Positions 60,578 to 64,000 of a stretch of 64,000 nt of DNA are shown here, one piece after another. Every line of letters starts with the position of its first letter. Within the stretch, counting starts at the first letter, position 1. The position numbers were made by a program, and so were the translations under genes. Origin of the DNA: Porogramme epimiltina (Eukaryota > Basidiomycota > Agaricomycetes > Polyporales > Polyporaceae). The DNA is taken from contig FTLJ01000131.1 in the NCBI GenBank assembly GCA_900155495.1, forward strand, positions 16,424 through 80,423, read 5' to 3'. Under the pieces are notes generated by a model. It made no database searches and was not told the DNA's origin. It saw only the letters and a program-made list of their open reading frames with translations.

Positions 60578-61080
60578 CTCGCACGTACGTACGTACTTGG
60601 GATGTGCTCAGCGTTCGTGTACGTACCGCCCAGACGGGTATGTTCTCGGCCGCGCGCGCGTGCGGCTGGACGATGTCGTTATTGCGCTCTCGGCTTAATT
60701 ACGCTCGACGCTCGTTACGTCCGCGGGCGCGCGTCGACGGCCGTGCCTGGGCGCCGACCGGGGTGTGAAGGCGGGATAGGGGGGGGAGGGGGGGGCTCGC
60801 TGGGAGAGTGTGCACGTACGTGCTTGCTCGTCGCGACGCCTTCGCCTTCGTCTTCGAGGAGGGGGCCGCGGCCCGGTGATCGTCGGGCGGAGAAGCGCGT
60901 TCTAAGTTCGTGCGTGCGAGTGTCTGGATTTTGCGTCTAGCTTTCACGCGCGCGCTGATGCGTCCAAAGAACACAACCAGAGAGAACGGCGCGTCGCGTC
61001 AAGGACGAACCACACTGGAAGGATGGATAGATCTCCACCCCGCCCGTACGTGCGGCGTCCACGCGTCGAACCGCAGCCCG

Positions 61081-61118
61081 TTCTGTTCTGTTCTGTGTTC
61101 CGTGTTCTCTGTTCTGGC
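61081..61118 (+). repeat. Imperfect TTCTG tandem repeat
   Basis: Three perfect TTCTG units followed by degenerate copies (TGTTC, CGTGTTC, TCTGTTCTG) over about 38 bp in the GC-rich stretch. Confidence 0.7.
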
Positions 61119-64000
61119 TTCCTGCGGGTGGGCGGGCGGGGCGGACGCGCGCACTGTCCCTTCTGAGGGCGCGCGCGCATCTGCATCACGCAAGTGCCAG
61201 CCACCCGTCCGACGGTACTCGAAAGGTGCACGCATGCATTGAAGTGCGCGCGTATGTACATACCAATCACCCACGTCCGTCCGTCCGTTGTCCGTAAGCC
61301 CATCCGTACGTAACGCGCCCCGCCGCGCCTTGTCCCACAGACGGCACAGACGGGGATGCTCCGGCCACGCGCTCAAGCGCTCACGACCGCACTTCTGCTC
61401 TGGAACGTCGAAGCCCGCTTTCCGCTTCGCGGGCGCCCGCCCGCAGAAGCCCCTCCTCCCCTCGAGGCTCGCGGTTCGAGAAAGCGAGGCGCGCGGGGCT
61501 TCCGTGGCGCCAGTCCGCAACTTCCGCCGTGCACCGTGCGCCGTGCACCGGTGGGAGCGGCGGGCCTCGAGGTCCGAGCACCGAGTGCCGAGCCGCGAAG
61601 GGGCGTAACGGCCGGGTCTGGGGGCGCAGTCGGGCTGCTGCGTTGGGGGCTCGGAGGAGGGTGGGAGGCGCGGGCGGTGCGGCGTGGCGTGGCGGGCGGG
61701 TACTTTCTTGGTGCGCGGTGTTTGCGTAAGAGGGACAGAGGGGGGAATGGCGGGTGTTTACTTGGGGGAGGCGGAATTGGCGTGGTGGAGGGCGGCGAGG
61801 CGTGCGAGGCGTCTGCAATTCCTCGTTCGTGTCGCGTTGAGTACCGTCCGCGGCGGGGCGCCCGTCTACGAGGATGTACCGTACACGTACGTGAGCGCGC
61901 GCGCGAGTATCCATACGCACCTGCCAGTGGTGTTTCCCGCTTCCAATCTACCCCCAGCGAGCGTGCTGCGTGCCGGCGGCGCGCGCGCGTCTTGTCCCGG
62001 GGGCGGCGCCGCGATAGATGAGATGCGGGCGGGGACGGGCACCTCCCCGCGCGCACTAGTCCTCCCGCGGAGGACGTCGACGGCGCAATTAAGCAGTGCG
62101 TAGCGCGCAACGCGCAGAGGCTAGAGCCCCCGACGAATTGCGTCCGCGAAGCTCCTCCCCGAGGCCGCGACGGTGACAACAAGAGCGAGCGTCTTCATGC
62201 ACATCCCCCTCCTCCCCCCATGTTCCGCGGAGATGAGCCCTCCCGCTCAATACTTACCGCGTCCATCGACTCCCGCACCATCGTGCACAGCTGGGTGGCT
62301 GGGCCCTCGAGCGTTGGATGGCCGGACGCCACCAAGCTGGTGCTAGCCCCGTCGTCCATCCACAAGCTGTGGTGTCTAGTGCCCACTGTCCGGGGACGGC
62401 CGAGGGCGACGACGACCACCACACAAGAGCGCCGAGTTGTGTCGTCGCCTCGGACGACCCCGAGACGGGCTAAGCCCGCGACGCAGCCGTCCGCGCAACC
62501 GTCAGTCCCGCATCCCTCGAGAGCGATCCTGACAGCCCGCGCCCACACACCAGCGCCAGCGCTCGCGCTCACACTGGTGGCTGGAGGGGAGGAGAGGGTG
62601 GGACGGCGGCCCGCCGCATATGGTCTGGCTCGCGCGTGCCACCCGACGGTATGATGGCCGTGGTCCGCCTTCCTTCCTCGCCTTCCTTCCCCTCCCAGCC
62701 TTCCTCGCCCTGCTTCCTCCCCGCCCCCGCCCGCGCATCTCCCGTCTCCCATCTCCCGCTGCCCGTGCGCGATTGGCCGCGCACTAGCGTGGGACGCGGC
62801 GCGTGCAGCGGGCAGCGCGGCCGCTGAGATGCCGGCGACGCGAGCGGGGGGGGGTGGGCTGCGTGGGGCGTGGGCGACGGTGGCGCCCGGTTATCTACCT
62901 ACGCGAAGGATGCGCGTGCGCTGCGCGCCCTGGCCAGCGGCGCGCGGGCGATTGCGGGCCGCGCTAGGCCCGCGCGCAGGTTGGCTGGGGAGCCCGTCGC
63001 CCTCGTCGCTGCGCATCTGGGTTGGAGTGATGAGGGTGCTCGTCCCATCGTCCGCGATATTCGGAGCTCGGCTCGGCCCTGCATGGCTGATGGGAGGCGG
63101 CCCTGCGGAAAGAGGGCGGGAGGCCAGAGAGCGTGTCGGGAGGCGAACAGAGAGCTGGGGGCCAAGGCGCAAGGAGCGGGAGGCACTAGGCGAGAGGGGC
63201 CCATTCTTCGCTGGACGTCCGCGGGCGCGCGGGCGCCCGGCGTGTATGTCGGGGATATTGCGGCGTGCGCACAATACGCCGGATGTCAGGATCTCGTCCG
63301 CGCCTGGATTCCGCGCCCGCGCAGGAGGGGGCACTTGGCTAGCTCGGTTTGGTCGCCGGAGGGAGGGAGCGGACAAACACACAGACGTTTACCTCACGGG
63401 CGCGCGTGCGCGTCCGGAAACGCGGCACGACGGCGCTCAACATATATTGTTTAGTCGACGTCGTCCCCAAACATACGTCGCATGGAAGCCCTACTTGTCG
63501 TCGCTCTCGTAAACTGGCGCGTCGCACGATCAAAGAGGCCGGAAAGTCGGAAAGCGGGAGGGCGGTTGGGTGGCCACGAGGAGATGGCGCGCACAGGGCT
63601 CGCGCGCCACAGCCAATCGCGCAGAGCGGTAGAGGGGGCGCGCGACGGAGGCCGGGAGGCGCGGCCGGCTAGCGGGGGTGTGGTGATGGAGGGAGTCGGG
63701 CACGCTGGGCACGCCGCCGTCGCGCGCGCGATCGACCCTCGCGGCTCGCGACTGGCCCCTCGGGGTGCGCGGGGTGCTGCGCGACGCACGGCGCGCGAGG
63801 GTGGGGCTTCGCGGGCGGGCGCGGCAGGGGGTGCGCGGTGGAAGTTCCGGGGCGAAGGCGCGCGGGGCGTGCGGGGAGGGAGAAGGCGCGCCCGCGGAGG
63901 AGGTGGCGTCTGGCTTCTCGCGCGGGCTGACGGGTGCCCACTGGGCTGGGCGGGCGGGGTGATGGCGGGGGGCGTTGGAGCGAAGGAGGCGTTCGCGAGG

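Larger units (their letters stand above)
60325..64000. other. Very GC-rich stretch without supported gene
   Basis: About 3.7 kb in which C and G strongly dominate and CpG is abundant. Long frames are open on all six strands but translate to Arg/Ala/Gly/Pro-rich, motif-free sequence and overlap each other. The stretch holds CCAAT boxes, ACGTAC palindromes, a TTCTG tract and a polypyrimidine tract (62660-62740). It resembles an extended promoter or leader, perhaps of a plus-strand gene beyond the window. Confidence 0.5.

Noticed and set aside
61373..62182. Several 180-270-codon frames in the GC-rich stretch, both strands
   Set aside because: All overlap one another, are low complexity, and have no start context, splice pattern or family match.

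Overview
The window is nuclear DNA from a filamentous basidiomycete, most likely an Agaricomycete and possibly a polypore. The evidence is many short introns (about 45-80 nt) with GTRNGY donors and CTNAY branch sites, GC-rich third codon positions, and several copies of the basidiomycete-typical DUF6533 membrane-protein family. The exact taxon cannot be fixed from sequence alone. No prokaryotic operon, CRISPR array, rRNA gene, convincing tRNA gene or intact transposon was seen.

Layout. 1-4.1 kb: two DUF6533 genes on the minus strand (the first cut by the window edge) around a repeat-rich spacer. 6.0-14.3 kb: a housekeeping block with SDO1 (60S subunit maturation) divergent from a BAR-SH3 RVS167 homologue, ALG1 (N-glycan mannosyltransferase) divergent from NFU1 (mitochondrial Fe-S carrier), then HEM3 (porphobilinogen deaminase). 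14.5-20.1 kb: a third DUF6533 gene, a UBE2W-type E2 enzyme and an F-box protein. 20.7-25.5 kb: PRP16, the DEAH spliceosomal ATPase. 26.9-28.5 kb: a copper-fist transcription factor. 29.7-37.5 kb: three more DUF6533 genes plus a remnant exon. 38.3-40.3 kb: a secreted sedolisin protease. 43.0-46.5 kb: a second F-box gene, related to the first, facing an AT-rich DUF6533 copy. 47.5-51.2 kb: TIF5 (eIF5) and the tRNA methyltransferase DNMT2/TRDMT1. 51.8-55.3 kb: a PHD-finger protein built from a chain of phase-2 mini-exons. 56.7-60.3 kb: an unrecognised low-complexity protein. 60.3-64 kb: a very GC-rich, apparently non-coding stretch with a dense CCAAT-box cluster.

The housekeeping genes are ordinary single-copy eukaryotic genes, often in divergent pairs sharing short promoters. 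The unusual element is the seven-member family of DUF6533 multi-span membrane proteins scattered among them. The members share sequence motifs, and in six of them a 16-nt micro-exon could be located, so they form one expanded family of orphan, possibly seven-helix, membrane proteins. Gene models were spliced by eye; junctions given explicitly were checked for frame, others are approximate.
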